From Solibacillus palustris (GTDB lineage: Bacteria; Bacillota; Bacilli; Bacillales_A; Planococcaceae), in the NCBI RefSeq assembly GCF_022549215.1, contig NZ_JAKZFC010000001.1, positions 372,001 through 436,000 on the forward strand: a stretch of DNA of 64,000 nt, read 5' to 3'. Shown here in pieces: positions 36,274 to 45,553 of the stretch. Every line of letters starts with the position of its first letter. The first letter of the stretch is position 1. The notes beneath the pieces were generated by a model. That model made no database searches. It saw nothing but the letters and a program-made list of their open reading frames with translations, and had not been told where the DNA came from. Position numbers and translations under genes: made by a program.

Positions 36274-36300
36274 TAAACACCTATATGATCTTACCGATAA
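36274..36300 (+). promoter_or_regulatory. Sigma-D-like promoter
   Basis: TAAA at 36274-36277, a 15-base spacer and ACCGATAA at 36293-36300 match the B. subtilis sigma-D consensus TAAA-N15-GCCGATAT at 10 of 12 positions. Transcription would begin near 36307. Sigma-D controls flagella and autolysins, which suits a surface-protein gene. This assignment rests on the B. subtilis consensus. Confidence 0.55.
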
Positions 36301-36306
36301 AATAGA

Positions 36307-36516
36307 GAGAAGTATGAAATTCGAAACCATTTTACTTGCTTCAGCAGGAATCCTTTACTTATAAGTTGGGGTGAAAGCCAAAGTATGTCCTACATTCAGT
36401 GGGGGTTCAACCCTCCGCTGTTACCCCTCGGGCGGATGTCACAGATTTTTAGAAGAGTTTTTCGAGCGGCTCGAAAAAAATCTGGACGAAAGTTAGCCGA
36501 GACATAATTAAAATAG
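36307..36516 (+). ncRNA. Structured 5' leader, possible riboswitch or cis-RNA
   Basis: GGGGT 36368-36372 pairs with ACCCC 36423-36427 and encloses the hairpin CAGTGGGGGTT/AACCCTCCGCTG (36397-36420). CTCGG at 36427 pairs with CCGAG at 36497 and encloses a 9-bp stem CAGATTTTT/AAAAATCTG with an inner TTTTTCGAG/CTCGAAAAA hairpin (36442-36484). No U-run follows, so these are not terminators. GGGGTGAAAGCC and GTTACC recall phrases in cyclic-dinucleotide riboswitches, but no family consensus is met. Confidence 0.5.
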
Positions 36517-36530
36517 AGGAAGGTGTCAGC

Positions 36531-39500
36531 ATGAAAAAAAATATGAAGATCGGTTTGATGGCAGGTTTGCTTATTACACCTGCAGTTGTCGCGCAGGCAG
36601 CACCAGTAGCAGCGGAAGAAACTACACCAGCTAGTGTAAATGTCGAGAATTTTCTACAAGCACAGGCTACATTTTTAGCGTCGACACCACCCGGAAGCAT
36701 ATCAGCTTTATATACAGCAGTGAATAAAGTGAAGTCTGCTTACAATCGATTGACTACGCAAGAAAAAGCAGCACTCACTGAAGAGGCAAAAAAACAATAT
36801 GATAATATTATTGCTACGTATTCAATTGCGAAAAATATTGATGATTTAGTCAAAAAAACAGATACGACAGCAAAGCTATTAGAAGCGATTGTAAGTATAG
36901 AGACGAGCTATAATGACTTAGGTAGTGCGGATTATCAAAAATTTATCATGAATTATGCGAAGTTAGAGGAATTAAAAGGTTCTGTTCAGCAAGTAGTCAA
37001 ATTAGAAAATGAGATTGCTAAAATTCCTACTACTACAGAAGCACTGACGCTAATTGCTAATATTGTTACAGATTCTAAGGGATTATCACCACTTCAGCGC
37101 AAATATTTATCAGTAGAAAATCAAGCGTTATTAACTTCGTGGGAACAGACCATTGCAGCGGCATCAAATTTAATTAAAGAAATTGACGCCATTTCGACAA
37201 CGGCATTTGCCACATGGGGAACTACGAATTTATCAGCGAAGGCTAACACAGTAAAGCAATTTAATACAAAAATTGCTGCCCTTTTAGTGAAGCTAAATAA
37301 TATTAAGCTAGCATCCATTCCTGCTGGGATAGATTCAAAAGAGCTTGTTACAAATAAGGCGCGTTTATATGCGTTAAACGATTTTGTAGACATTTCAGCA
37401 TCTATTTTAGAACTAAATGCAGACTCAGCGCGTGTAGCAGAAACGCTGAATGCAGCAAAGGTGAAATTAGCTACATTTGAGGGGAAAATGACCGCCAATG
37501 CCAATCACTTATCTGGAACGGATAAATTAAATTTACCCCATCTACAAACCTTTTTAGATGAATATATTAAAAACTTGGAGCAAGAGTTAGTTGGTATTAA
37601 AGAGGTAGAGGACTTAATAAAAGGCTTAGAAACAAATATGGACTTGGTCAAATTAGCTGCTGCACGTGAAAAATATAATGCATTGTCTGCAGAATCTAAA
37701 AAGTTCGTATCCAATGCAAGTCAATTAACAACCCTAGAAAATGCCTATAAAACTGCCTTATCTGTCGTGACGCAAATTGAAGCAATCGAACCAACTGCGA
37801 AGGATTTTGCCAATAAGGTAACAACAGCAAAGGCTGCTTACGATAAATTGGCGACTGCCGCATTAAAAGAATCCGTAACAAACTATGCCGTATTAGAGGG
37901 CTATTTAGCAATCGCGAAATTAATGCAAGACATTGATGCGTTACGTGTCACGAACAAAAGTTTCCGCCAAGATTATGAAAAAGCGAAAAGCACATTTACA
38001 ACATTAACGGCAGGGGTAACGCTTGATTCTGAAAGCAATACAGAAAATCCAGATGCAACCCCGTCCAATGATAAAGTGCTGATTGCCAAGAAGCAGCTGT
38101 TAAAGGTGTACGGACCAAAGCTTGATCAATTCGGAATGAGCATAGCAACGGCAGATCGTATTGATCAGCAAATTGCAGAGCTTGCTTCAAAATCAGGGGA
38201 AAGCTTTATGACAGCACTAAAACAGCTTTCAGAAGAATATAAAAAACTAGATTCTACTATAAAAAGTCTAATTGCCAAAGCTAACGAATTAAAAGCGTTT
38301 GAGAAAGATTACAACGCTTCGTTAAAGGTATTTAATTTAATCGAGCAGCTTCCAGTTAGTTCGGACAAGCAATTTTCTTCAAAAGTTACATCGGCTGAAG
38401 CGGCTTATCAGAGATTGACGACGGCGCAAAAGGCGAATGTCTATAATTATAACAAGCTAGCTGATGTCCTTAAGGCAGCAACACTTATTTCAAGTATCGA
38501 TAAGCTACGAACAACAAGTAAAACATTTGAAATGGATGTCAAAGCGTTACGTGAACAATACGAGGCGCTTAGCGATGAAGAAAAGGCGATTGTGCACAAT
38601 ATTGCAAAGCTCGTTGAAGCAGAAGAAAGCATTGGACAGGCCGAAAAGGTAATTGAGCTTATTAACCAAGCTGTCCCAACTGCCGAGAATTACCTAGCAA
38701 AATTAAGAGCAGCTCGAGAGGCATACGATAAGTTAGACCGTTCCAAGCAAGCGATTGTAGTTAATGCGAAGGAATTATTTGCAAGAGAGCGAGCAGTAAA
38801 ACCAATATTAAAATTAGATAGCGATATATTAAATTTAGACCCATCGAATGCCAAAAGTTTTATTTCAAAATATAATTCTGCTCAAAAAGCGTATGAAAAA
38901 TTATCGATAGTAGACCGTAACCTTTTAGAAAATGCCGGCTTACTTACAGGTGAGCTAAAGGAGCTTTATACGGTAATTAATGCCATTAACTCGATTAAAA
39001 GCTCAAGTAAAACCTTTGTTTCTGACACGCAAACAGCCCGTAATATGTATGAAGCATTAACTCCGGAGCTAAAAGCGAAAGTATCCAATTACAAAGTATT
39101 AACGGATCATGAGTTAAATGTTGCAGGAGGAGCAGCGGTTGATGAACAAATTCGTAATTTATCATCCGTTGAGCCATTGCAATTTATTGGAAAGGTGAAG
39201 GAAGCAAGTGAGGCTTACAAAAAGCTGAGCTCTTCAAATAAAAAGGCGGTCACTTTAATAAAGGATTTACAAAGCCTAGAGAAGTATATTAAGCCTGTAG
39301 AAAAAGTCATTGACGAAATTGAAGGCCTATCAAACCCACGTAATAATTTGGCGAAACAATTTTCAAAAGTAAGCACATCTCTACAAAAATTGGATGCGAA
39401 ACAATATAGCTATATTACGAATATGGATAAATATTCGAACTTAGCAAATGTTATTCATGCCTATGAGCTGATTGAAAAACTAAAGCCAAGTGACAAATAT

Positions 39501-39947
39501 TACGAAGGAAACTTAGAGGCTGCAATAACTGCATACAATAAGCTTTCAGAAGACGAAAAGAAAAGAGTAACCAATTACTATAAGCTACAAGAAGCACAGT
39601 TAAATATTGATGAAACCAAAGTAGTGATTAATTTAATCGGTTCGTTAACAAGTACATCAAGCTCTTATATGGACGATGTAGCAAAAGCAGCCGCGGCATA
39701 TAAAGCACTTCCTTCAAGCGTACGTAAGCAGGTAGTCAATTACGATGTGCTAAAGCAGGCTGAAAAGGATATTCAAGAGGCGCAAAAGGTTATAAAACAA
39801 ATTGCAGCTTTAGATCTTACTGCAAAAAGTGCAGAATCAAAAGTGAAATCTGCAAAAAAAGCATTTGAAAAACTAACGAAGGAACAACAGTCATTAGTAA
39901 GTAACTACAATATTTTACAAGCTGCGATTTTAGAGTTTGAGCTATAG
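36531..39947 (+). CDS. Giant secreted helical-repeat protein
   Basis: 1138 residues, ATG 7 bases after GAGGAAGG. A signal peptide ends at about AQA23. The rest is almost entirely alpha-helical and consists of about a dozen tandem repeats of roughly 75-85 residues. Each carries a pattern like AYDKL...(A/E)K..V.NY..L..(A/E) followed by I..L. No SLH, LysM, SH3b, LPxTG or C-terminal membrane helix is visible. It could be a rod-like spacer, a partner of the S-layer or a released protein. Similar short repeats appear in Bacillales surface proteins of unknown function. The structured leader and sigma-D-like promoter are specific to this gene in the window. Confidence 0.75.
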   Translation: MKKNMKIGLMAGLLITPAVVAQAAPVAAEETTPASVNVENFLQAQATFLASTPPGSISALYTAVNKVKSAYNRLTTQEKAALTEEAKKQYDNIIATYSIAKNIDDLVKKTDTTAKLLEAIVSIETSYNDLGSADYQKFIMNYAKLEELKGSVQQVVKLENEIAKIPTTTEALTLIANIVTDSKGLSPLQRKYLSVENQALLTSWEQTIAAASNLIKEIDAISTTAFATWGTTNLSAKANTVKQFNTKIAALLVKLNNIKLASIPAGIDSKELVTNKARLYALNDFVDISASILELNADSARVAETLNAAKVKLATFEGKMTANANHLSGTDKLNLPHLQTFLDEYIKNLEQELVGIKEVEDLIKGLETNMDLVKLAAAREKYNALSAESKKFVSNASQLTTLENAYKTALSVVTQIEAIEPTAKDFANKVTTAKAAYDKLATAALKESVTNYAVLEGYLAIAKLMQDIDALRVTNKSFRQDYEKAKSTFTTLTAGVTLDSESNTENPDATPSNDKVLIAKKQLLKVYGPKLDQFGMSIATADRIDQQIAELASKSGESFMTALKQLSEEYKKLDSTIKSLIAKANELKAFEKDYNASLKVFNLIEQLPVSSDKQFSSKVTSAEAAYQRLTTAQKANVYNYNKLADVLKAATLISSIDKLRTTSKTFEMDVKALREQYEALSDEEKAIVHNIAKLVEAEESIGQAEKVIELINQAVPTAENYLAKLRAAREAYDKLDRSKQAIVVNAKELFARERAVKPILKLDSDILNLDPSNAKSFISKYNSAQKAYEKLSIVDRNLLENAGLLTGELKELYTVINAINSIKSSSKTFVSDTQTARNMYEALTPELKAKVSNYKVLTDHELNVAGGAAVDEQIRNLSSVEPLQFIGKVKEASEAYKKLSSSNKKAVTLIKDLQSLEKYIKPVEKVIDEIEGLSNPRNNLAKQFSKVSTSLQKLDAKQYSYITNMDKYSNLANVIHAYELIEKLKPSDKYYEGNLEAAITAYNKLSEDEKKRVTNYYKLQEAQLNIDETKVVINLIGSLTSTSSSYMDDVAKAAAAYKALPSSVRKQVVNYDVLKQAEKDIQEAQKVIKQIAALDLTAKSAESKVKSAKKAFEKLTKEQQSLVSNYNILQAAILEFEL

Positions 39948-39984
39948 CTTTTTCGTTGAATATATGTAAAAATTTGATATTATT

Positions 39985-40030
39985 GAAAGAGCGTCCTTCT
40001 ATTGATGAAGAGACGTTCTTTCTTTCTTTT
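39985..40030 (+). terminator. Intrinsic terminator
   Basis: GAAAGAGCGTC pairs with GACGTTCTTTC (one G-U), with CTTCTATTGATGAAGA in the loop forming more pairs, then a T-rich tail. Confidence 0.75.
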
Positions 40031-40075
40031 TATTAAATAATTGTATAAGATAGTTTTTTGAAAAGGAGTGGTTAA

Positions 40076-41134
40076 GTGAAAAAAATATTATTAGCTAGCT
40101 CATTTGCGGTATTATTTTGGGGGAGTGTGCAAACACAGAGTTTAGCAGCTACATCCTCTTTTAGTGATGTACCTGCAAAGCATTGGGCGGCTACTACTAT
40201 ATATGATTTAGTCGCAAAAGGGTATATGCAGGGCTATGAAGATGGCACATTCAAGCCAAATCAAACAACGACTCGTGGAGAAGCGGCTGTTATCATTGCA
40301 CGAACAATGGGCATTGATTTAACGACGGACTTTAAGCCAAGCTTTCAAGATGTTCCAGAAACGCATCCATATTATAAACAAATAAGTAAATTAACTGAAT
40401 TAGGCGTGTTACAAGATGGTTACTTTTTTTATCCAAATGCACAATTAAAGCGTTCAGAAATATCGAAAATGATTGCACTTGCATATGGGATCGAAGTGGA
40501 CAATCAAAACAAATCGGCATTCAAAGATTTGTCTAACAATTTTTGGGCAAAAGATTATATTGAATCATTAGCTGATGTGTCAATCGTTCAGGGGATAACT
40601 GCCAGTAGATTTGAACCAAATCAATATGTAACACGTGCACAAATCGCATTACTTACAAAGCGCGGCATGGCATTTAAAGGACAACTTGAAAAGAAAGAAA
40701 TAATCTATGATTTTTTACAAAAGGATTATATTACAACGGTTAATCATTATAAAAATTGGGAAACGAAAATTTTATCTCTCGTAAATGAAATTCGTGTAAA
40801 AAATAATTTGTCGAAGCTCACAATCGATTCGGATTTAACGCAAATTTCAATTATAAAAGCAAAGGATATGATGAAGCGCAATTATTTTGAGCATTGTTCA
40901 CCATTCTATGGGAACCCATGGGATTTAGCGACGTTATTTGACTATGAATATATTAGTTTTGGGGAAAATATTGCACGGAATTTTACGACAGCACAAGCAA
41001 CTTTTGATGCATGGATGGCCTCACCAAAGCATCGTGCAAATATATTAAATAGTCAATATGAGTATATGGGCATCGGAGTCGAGAAAGCAAAAAATGGTAA
41101 ATATTACATAGTCCAACATTTTTCTGCTAAGTAA
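40076..41134 (+). CDS. SLH-anchored CAP (SCP/PR1) domain protein
   Basis: 352 residues from GTG behind AAGGAGTGG. A signal peptide of about 25 residues is followed by three SLH domains (about 28-205; WAATTIYDLVAKGYMQGYED, TTRGEAAVIIARTM, VTRAQIALLTKRGM). The C-terminal CAP domain (about 225-352) has ILSLVNEIRVKNNLSKLTID, YFEHCSPF, SFGENIA, WMASPKHRANILN and YYIVQHF. This is the YkwD-like bacterial group. Their activity is unsettled, so only a wall-surface location is claimed. Confidence 0.88.
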   Translation: MKKILLASSFAVLFWGSVQTQSLAATSSFSDVPAKHWAATTIYDLVAKGYMQGYEDGTFKPNQTTTRGEAAVIIARTMGIDLTTDFKPSFQDVPETHPYYKQISKLTELGVLQDGYFFYPNAQLKRSEISKMIALAYGIEVDNQNKSAFKDLSNNFWAKDYIESLADVSIVQGITASRFEPNQYVTRAQIALLTKRGMAFKGQLEKKEIIYDFLQKDYITTVNHYKNWETKILSLVNEIRVKNNLSKLTIDSDLTQISIIKAKDMMKRNYFEHCSPFYGNPWDLATLFDYEYISFGENIARNFTTAQATFDAWMASPKHRANILNSQYEYMGIGVEKAKNGKYYIVQHFSAK

Positions 41135-41275
41135 TTACCAAATATTAGATTGCTATATTACAAAAATATTACACTGGATAATAGTGTGTTAAAAATTCTC
41201 TAGTTTAATCAATAAATTTCTGCTTTGTGTTGTGAATTTAGTTCGTTGTGTTATCGAGGGAAATCTGATGAACTG

Positions 41276-41305
41276 TTACAGAAGTGAAAAATTATAGCGT
41301 AAAAT
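41276..41305 (+). promoter_or_regulatory. Sigma-A promoter candidate for NlpC-SLH gene
   Basis: TTACAG at 41276 and TAAAAT at 41300 are separated by 18 bases, with the ATG 62 bases further on. Confidence 0.4.
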
Positions 41306-41366
41306 TATGTGTTACTCTATTTCTAGGTTAAATAAACCTTATTTTTCGGAGGGAGTAACATTTAAC

Positions 41367-42308
41367 ATGAAGAAAAAAATTTTACTGCCGATTTTCGCAG
41401 CATTTATGATTTTTGCTGGAACGGCTACTACAACAAACAATTCTGCAGAGGCAGCATCAATTTCAGAATTAACAGCAACAGCTTCTAAATATATCGGTGT
41501 ACCATATGTATACGGAGGGACAACAGCTCAAGGGCTAGATTGTTCAGGTTATACAAAACTAGTATTTAAACAATTAGGTTATACATTAAACCGTACAGCT
41601 GCGATGCAATATAAACAAGGTACTTCAGTTTCGAAGGCAAACTTACAAGCAGGGGATTTAGTATTCTTTGATACATCTGGTGGCGTTTCACATGTAGGTA
41701 TTTCATTAGGTGGAACTAAATTTATCCATGCTGGTGTAAGTACAGGCGTTACAGAGGCTGACATTAACACATCATACTGGAGCAAGCGCTATGTTGGTGC
41801 CAAGCGTGTAACAACTTTTGGTGAAAATACAACTGTAGCAGCTGGTGAAGCGAAAAAAGAGGAAGTAAAAGACGCAGCAATTGATTTTACTGTATATGCT
41901 TCACGTGGTGAAGTAGCATTACAATTAGCTGAAGCATTAGGTCTTGATACATCAGATACAACTTCTGTATTCCCAGATGTAAAATCGTCTTCAAAATTTG
42001 CAGGTGCAGCGAAGGCGTTATATGAGTTAGGTGTTTTCACTGGTGATGAAAACGGTAAATTTAATCCTGGTTCACCATTTACACGAGCTCAAATGGCAAA
42101 AGTCTTAGTTGCTGCATATAAATTAGAGTTACAAGAACAACAATTAAGCTTTACAGACGTACCTGCTTCACACTGGGCTTCAAATGATATCTCGATTTTA
42201 GCTTCAAATGGCATTACAAATGGTTTAGGTGATGGCACATTCGGTGTGAGTAACAATGTAAAACTAGTAGACTTAGCTGCATTTATCGAGCGCGCTCAAA
42301 ATAAATAA
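41367..42308 (+). CDS. SLH-anchored NlpC/P60 endopeptidase
   Basis: 313 residues. ATG 41367 follows GGAGGGAG; an earlier in-frame ATG at 41307 would break the signal peptide. After the signal peptide (about 1-32) comes NlpC/P60 with the catalytic Cys in QGLDCSGYTKLVFKQLG, the His in GGVSHVGISLGG and a third polar residue in FIHAG. SLH domains follow at about 185-313 (two clear, one shortened N-terminal one; FTRAQMAKVLVAAYKL). It should cut D-Glu-type gamma linkages in peptidoglycan stem peptides. Confidence 0.9.
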   Translation: MKKKILLPIFAAFMIFAGTATTTNNSAEAASISELTATASKYIGVPYVYGGTTAQGLDCSGYTKLVFKQLGYTLNRTAAMQYKQGTSVSKANLQAGDLVFFDTSGGVSHVGISLGGTKFIHAGVSTGVTEADINTSYWSKRYVGAKRVTTFGENTTVAAGEAKKEEVKDAAIDFTVYASRGEVALQLAEALGLDTSDTTSVFPDVKSSSKFAGAAKALYELGVFTGDENGKFNPGSPFTRAQMAKVLVAAYKLELQEQQLSFTDVPASHWASNDISILASNGITNGLGDGTFGVSNNVKLVDLAAFIERAQNK

Positions 42309-42372
42309 CCAACATAAGTTTTATTATGATTGCTTAGCTACATAGCTAGATGAAAGTAATAAAGTAAAAGGG

Positions 42373-42404
42373 ACATACTAGCTAATTGCTAGTATGTTTT
42401 TTTG
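42373..42404 (+). terminator. Intrinsic terminator
   Basis: ACATACTAGC and GCTAGTATGT form a perfect 10-bp stem with loop TAATT and a T8 tail. Confidence 0.9.
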
Positions 42405-42563
42405 TTTATGTATAGAGTGTATGACGATTAAGTAATAAAATCTATAATACTCACATTGAACAGATTCACTTCTGGATTAAGTGCAGTATTACTTATTTTG
42501 GAGGTCTACTGCATGGTGACATGTAGGGCCCATCGAATTAAATTTTTGTTTTTTGAGATTTAT

Positions 42564-42597
42564 AAAACGCCCGACGGATTTCCTGTCGGGCGTTTTA
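42564..42597 (-). terminator. Terminator of the glucosaminidase gene
   Basis: AAAACGCCCGAC and GTCGGGCGTTTT form a 12-bp stem around GGATTTCCT. It lies 13 bases beyond the minus-strand stop and can also act on the plus strand. Confidence 0.85.
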
Positions 42598-42609
42598 TGG
42601 TTGGTAGTA

Positions 42610-44613
42610 TTAATTTGCTTGGAATTTTGTTACTAAGTCTGAGCGTACCCATACGTAACGGCTTGGTGGGTTGGCATCTGAAATAATTTTGTACCATACA
42701 TAACCATCAGCAGCTTGTGTTTCTTCAACGATTACTACAGGATATCCGAAAGTCTTCGTTTCACCAACATTTTTTGCTTTATACGTAAATACTTTTTCAG
42801 AGTCAGTTGTAGCCTCGGCACGTGTATTAACTAAGTCACCATTATTCACAACAAAACCTAGTTGAGAAGTTTGGCTATCTTTTTTACCGAAACGATTGTC
42901 GATACGGTACATATGGCCTGCGATTTTACTACCCCAGAAAGGATCTGATGCATAGTGCACGTTCATACCGGAAGTCTTATTTCCGGGAGCTGCGCCTTTT
43001 GCATAACCACCAGACTGTGGCACATAGTTTAGATTTGTATATTGATTGATAAAGGCACGTACACTATCGTCGCGTGAAGCAAATGTTGTACCTAGTGCAG
43101 TGTTAGAATCATACACTTTAATACCGAAAATATTATTCTTTTTCAATGCATTTTCACTTATCCCATAGTTACTTTCATGGATAGCAGCTGCTAGGATGAA
43201 CAGTGCATTAATATTATATGTTGCTTCAACTTCTTTTAATAAGGTACCTAGACCGATTAGTCGTGAATCGGTTAGTACATTTTCATAGCCTGCTAGAACT
43301 TGGCGCTCAGTTAATAGCGTCATAATAATGTTATCCAGCTCTTCTGCAGTGTAATTTGTATGTTGACGAATTGAGGCAAATTGGAAATACGGGTAGTATG
43401 TTCCGACTTTTGCCGTTAATAAAAAGTCGCTATAGAAATTGACACCGTCTTGGCTATAATAGTGCACGTTTGGTTTCATAAAGCTTGGTGCAGGTCCAAT
43501 CGTATAGGCACCATAATATTTTTTTGTAATATGGTTATAGGTGTTGTGATGTAGGATCCCATCTACTACAGAGTAATACGAAGATTTATCATTTACTAAG
43601 CTAGATGGCGTTAATGTAATCTCGTCCATTTTAGCATAGCCCTTTGTATCGGCTAAGCGGACAATGGCGTATTTATCGGTACTAGCGTAATATTTAAACT
43701 CGCTTCCTTCAACAGCACCAGTTAGTACAGTTTTAAAGTTTGGGTCTGAATAAATTGTAACCGTATTGGCTGTTGTATCAGCTGCTGATGCGATACCAGC
43801 TGGCATGTTAATGATTTTTTCGCCTTTAAAGATTAAATTTAAGTTAGCTGCCTTTTGAGCTTCAACTGCTTGTTCGTAGGAATAATAGCTTGTTGGGTTT
43901 TTTGTCACAACACCATTGTTAATTTTACCGATATAGTAATTTGATGCATCCACAGGTGGTGTTACAGGTGGTTCTTCACTATTTTCACTATACTGGTCAA
44001 TTACTGTTTGCATACGATATAAAAACGCTGCAGCTTGAGCAATTGTAGCGGACCCCTTAGGCTCGAAGTAAATCCCTTTAGCCGTTTGTGAACCACGAAT
44101 AATATTGTAGTAAACGTTTGTGGCAACAGCCGGTTTAAATTCATTTCGGATTTTATCATTGTCTTTAAACGTAAGAGGTGCCCCATTTAGTGGGACCTTT
44201 CCGTACGTTAATGTACGTAATAATAGTGCCGACATTTGTTCGCGTGTAATTTTGTCATTCGGGCGGAAAGTTCCATCAGGGTAGCCGCTTAAAATACCTG
44301 CCCCAGCAGCTGCTTGAATTTCATTTGTTAATGTTTGACCGGCCTTTAAATCTTTAAATGTATGTGTGGACGATTCTGGTAAATTAAGTGCGCGTGTAAT
44401 ATATGAAGCGAATTCGCCACGAGTTACAGCACGATTCGGATTGTAATTTCCATTAGCGTCAGGTCGAATAACATTTAAATTAGACCAATATGTCAATTCA
44501 TGTACCATGGGATGGTTGTCAATATCATTAGCATTAGCAAATGAAGGTGATAGAATTGAAAACGACATAATGAGTAATAATGTTATACCGAAGCTAAATA
44601 TTTTTTTTATCAC
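42610..44613 (-). CDS. SLH-anchored endo-beta-N-acetylglucosaminidase
   Basis: 667 residues from GTG 44613, with AAAGGAGTG 7 bases upstream. A signal peptide (1-28) precedes three SLH domains (about 33-205; VTRGEFASYITRALNL, ITREQMSALLLRTLTY). A middle region (about 220-440) has repeated SH3-like or wall-binding segments (YYIGKINNGVV, YYSVVDGILHH, VHYYSQDGVNFYSDF). The glucosaminidase domain (about 465-600) shows the catalytic Glu in FILAAAIHESNYG and then NNIFGIKVYDS. An SH3-like tail follows. It is a LytD/LytG-like autolysin. Confidence 0.9.
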   Translation of the reverse strand: MIKKIFSFGITLLLIMSFSILSPSFANANDIDNHPMVHELTYWSNLNVIRPDANGNYNPNRAVTRGEFASYITRALNLPESSTHTFKDLKAGQTLTNEIQAAAGAGILSGYPDGTFRPNDKITREQMSALLLRTLTYGKVPLNGAPLTFKDNDKIRNEFKPAVATNVYYNIIRGSQTAKGIYFEPKGSATIAQAAAFLYRMQTVIDQYSENSEEPPVTPPVDASNYYIGKINNGVVTKNPTSYYSYEQAVEAQKAANLNLIFKGEKIINMPAGIASAADTTANTVTIYSDPNFKTVLTGAVEGSEFKYYASTDKYAIVRLADTKGYAKMDEITLTPSSLVNDKSSYYSVVDGILHHNTYNHITKKYYGAYTIGPAPSFMKPNVHYYSQDGVNFYSDFLLTAKVGTYYPYFQFASIRQHTNYTAEELDNIIMTLLTERQVLAGYENVLTDSRLIGLGTLLKEVEATYNINALFILAAAIHESNYGISENALKKNNIFGIKVYDSNTALGTTFASRDDSVRAFINQYTNLNYVPQSGGYAKGAAPGNKTSGMNVHYASDPFWGSKIAGHMYRIDNRFGKKDSQTSQLGFVVNNGDLVNTRAEATTDSEKVFTYKAKNVGETKTFGYPVVIVEETQAADGYVWYKIISDANPPSRYVWVRSDLVTKFQAN

Positions 44614-44895
44614 AAATCAACACTCCTTTCGATACTATAATTTTAACAAATAATGAATCCATATAATAGCAACAAATAGACTATAGGACTCTTTCGAATA
44701 TATACGATAAGAATTTGTCAATATAGCAAAATAATTATTATTAGCTAATAATATAAAAATACTACTAGAAATGAGATAAAATGTTATTTTTATGCCGGAA
44801 TCCTTTATTTTGAAAGATAATTATTATATAATAAATGTGAAATTATTGGAAATTATCAGTACTAAACATCTGAAAAAGAGATAAGGTGGAGAAGT

Positions 44896-45492
44896 ATGGC
44901 TAGAGGACGTCGAGTAAATTCAAGCGGAGAAAAAAGTAAAAAATTATTATTAGAAAAGGCAATTGAGCTTTTTTCTACACATGGATATCATCAAACAAAA
45001 ATTAGTGATATCGTAAAAGCGGCTAGTTTAACACAGCCAACGTTTTATTTATATTTCCAAAGTAAAGAGTCATTGTTCAATGACCTCAATGAAAAATTTC
45101 GAAATGATTTGGTTGAGATTTTTTCTAACTCTGGTGAAGCTGTTAGCACCGAAAAAGAGGATTCTATGGTAATTGAACAGAACCTAAAATGTATCTTTGA
45201 CTATTTTATTGAAAATCCAAGTTTAACAAAGATAGGTTTTTATGAAGGTGATCAATCAGCGATAGTGAAGCAAATACTTGTTTCAAAACTAGAAAATATG
45301 ATTAATGAAGACCTTAAAGATTATACAATTGTAAAGAGCGTGAATTCCAATATACTTGCACAAAGCATAGTTGGATCGATGGAGCGTTTAACATTAACGA
45401 ATCTGTTAACAAATAAATCGAATCCTAAAAAGCTTGCTGAAGAAATTAGTAAGATTTATTTTGTAAACGAACATAAGCTTGTACATCAATAA
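44896..45492 (+). CDS. TetR/AcrR-family regulator
   Basis: 198 residues, ATG after AAGGTGGAG. The N-terminal HTH spans about residues 14-62 (AIELFSTHGYHQTKISDIVK, ...LTQPTFYLYFQSKESLF). The C-terminal ligand domain is family-typical but unassigned. It is transcribed away from the glucosaminidase gene. The shared 282-base upstream region has a TATAAT at 44827. It may control itself and the divergent autolysin; there is no direct evidence of the target. Confidence 0.82.
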   Translation: MARGRRVNSSGEKSKKLLLEKAIELFSTHGYHQTKISDIVKAASLTQPTFYLYFQSKESLFNDLNEKFRNDLVEIFSNSGEAVSTEKEDSMVIEQNLKCIFDYFIENPSLTKIGFYEGDQSAIVKQILVSKLENMINEDLKDYTIVKSVNSNILAQSIVGSMERLTLTNLLTNKSNPKKLAEEISKIYFVNEHKLVHQ

Positions 45493-45505
45493 TTACATAT
45501 GAAAT

Positions 45506-45551
45506 AAAAAGAGTTTGTTAAAAGTTGAAAAACTTTTGACAAACTCTTTTT
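45506..45551. terminator. Bidirectional terminator between convergent genes
   Basis: AAAAAGAGTTTGT pairs with ACAAACTCTTTTT, with inner AAAAGTT/AACTTTT and a GAAA loop. It gives T-runs on both strands and serves both the TetR gene and the protease gene. Confidence 0.92.
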
Positions 45552-45553
45552 CA

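Noticed and set aside
36340-36430. c-di-AMP (ydaO-yuaA) or c-di-GMP-I riboswitch call
   Set aside because: Only short phrases match, key conserved blocks are missing or displaced; kept as an unclassified leader.
42456-42686. 76-residue plus-strand ORF
   Set aside because: It runs through the glucosaminidase terminator and into the antisense of that gene. No family resemblance.
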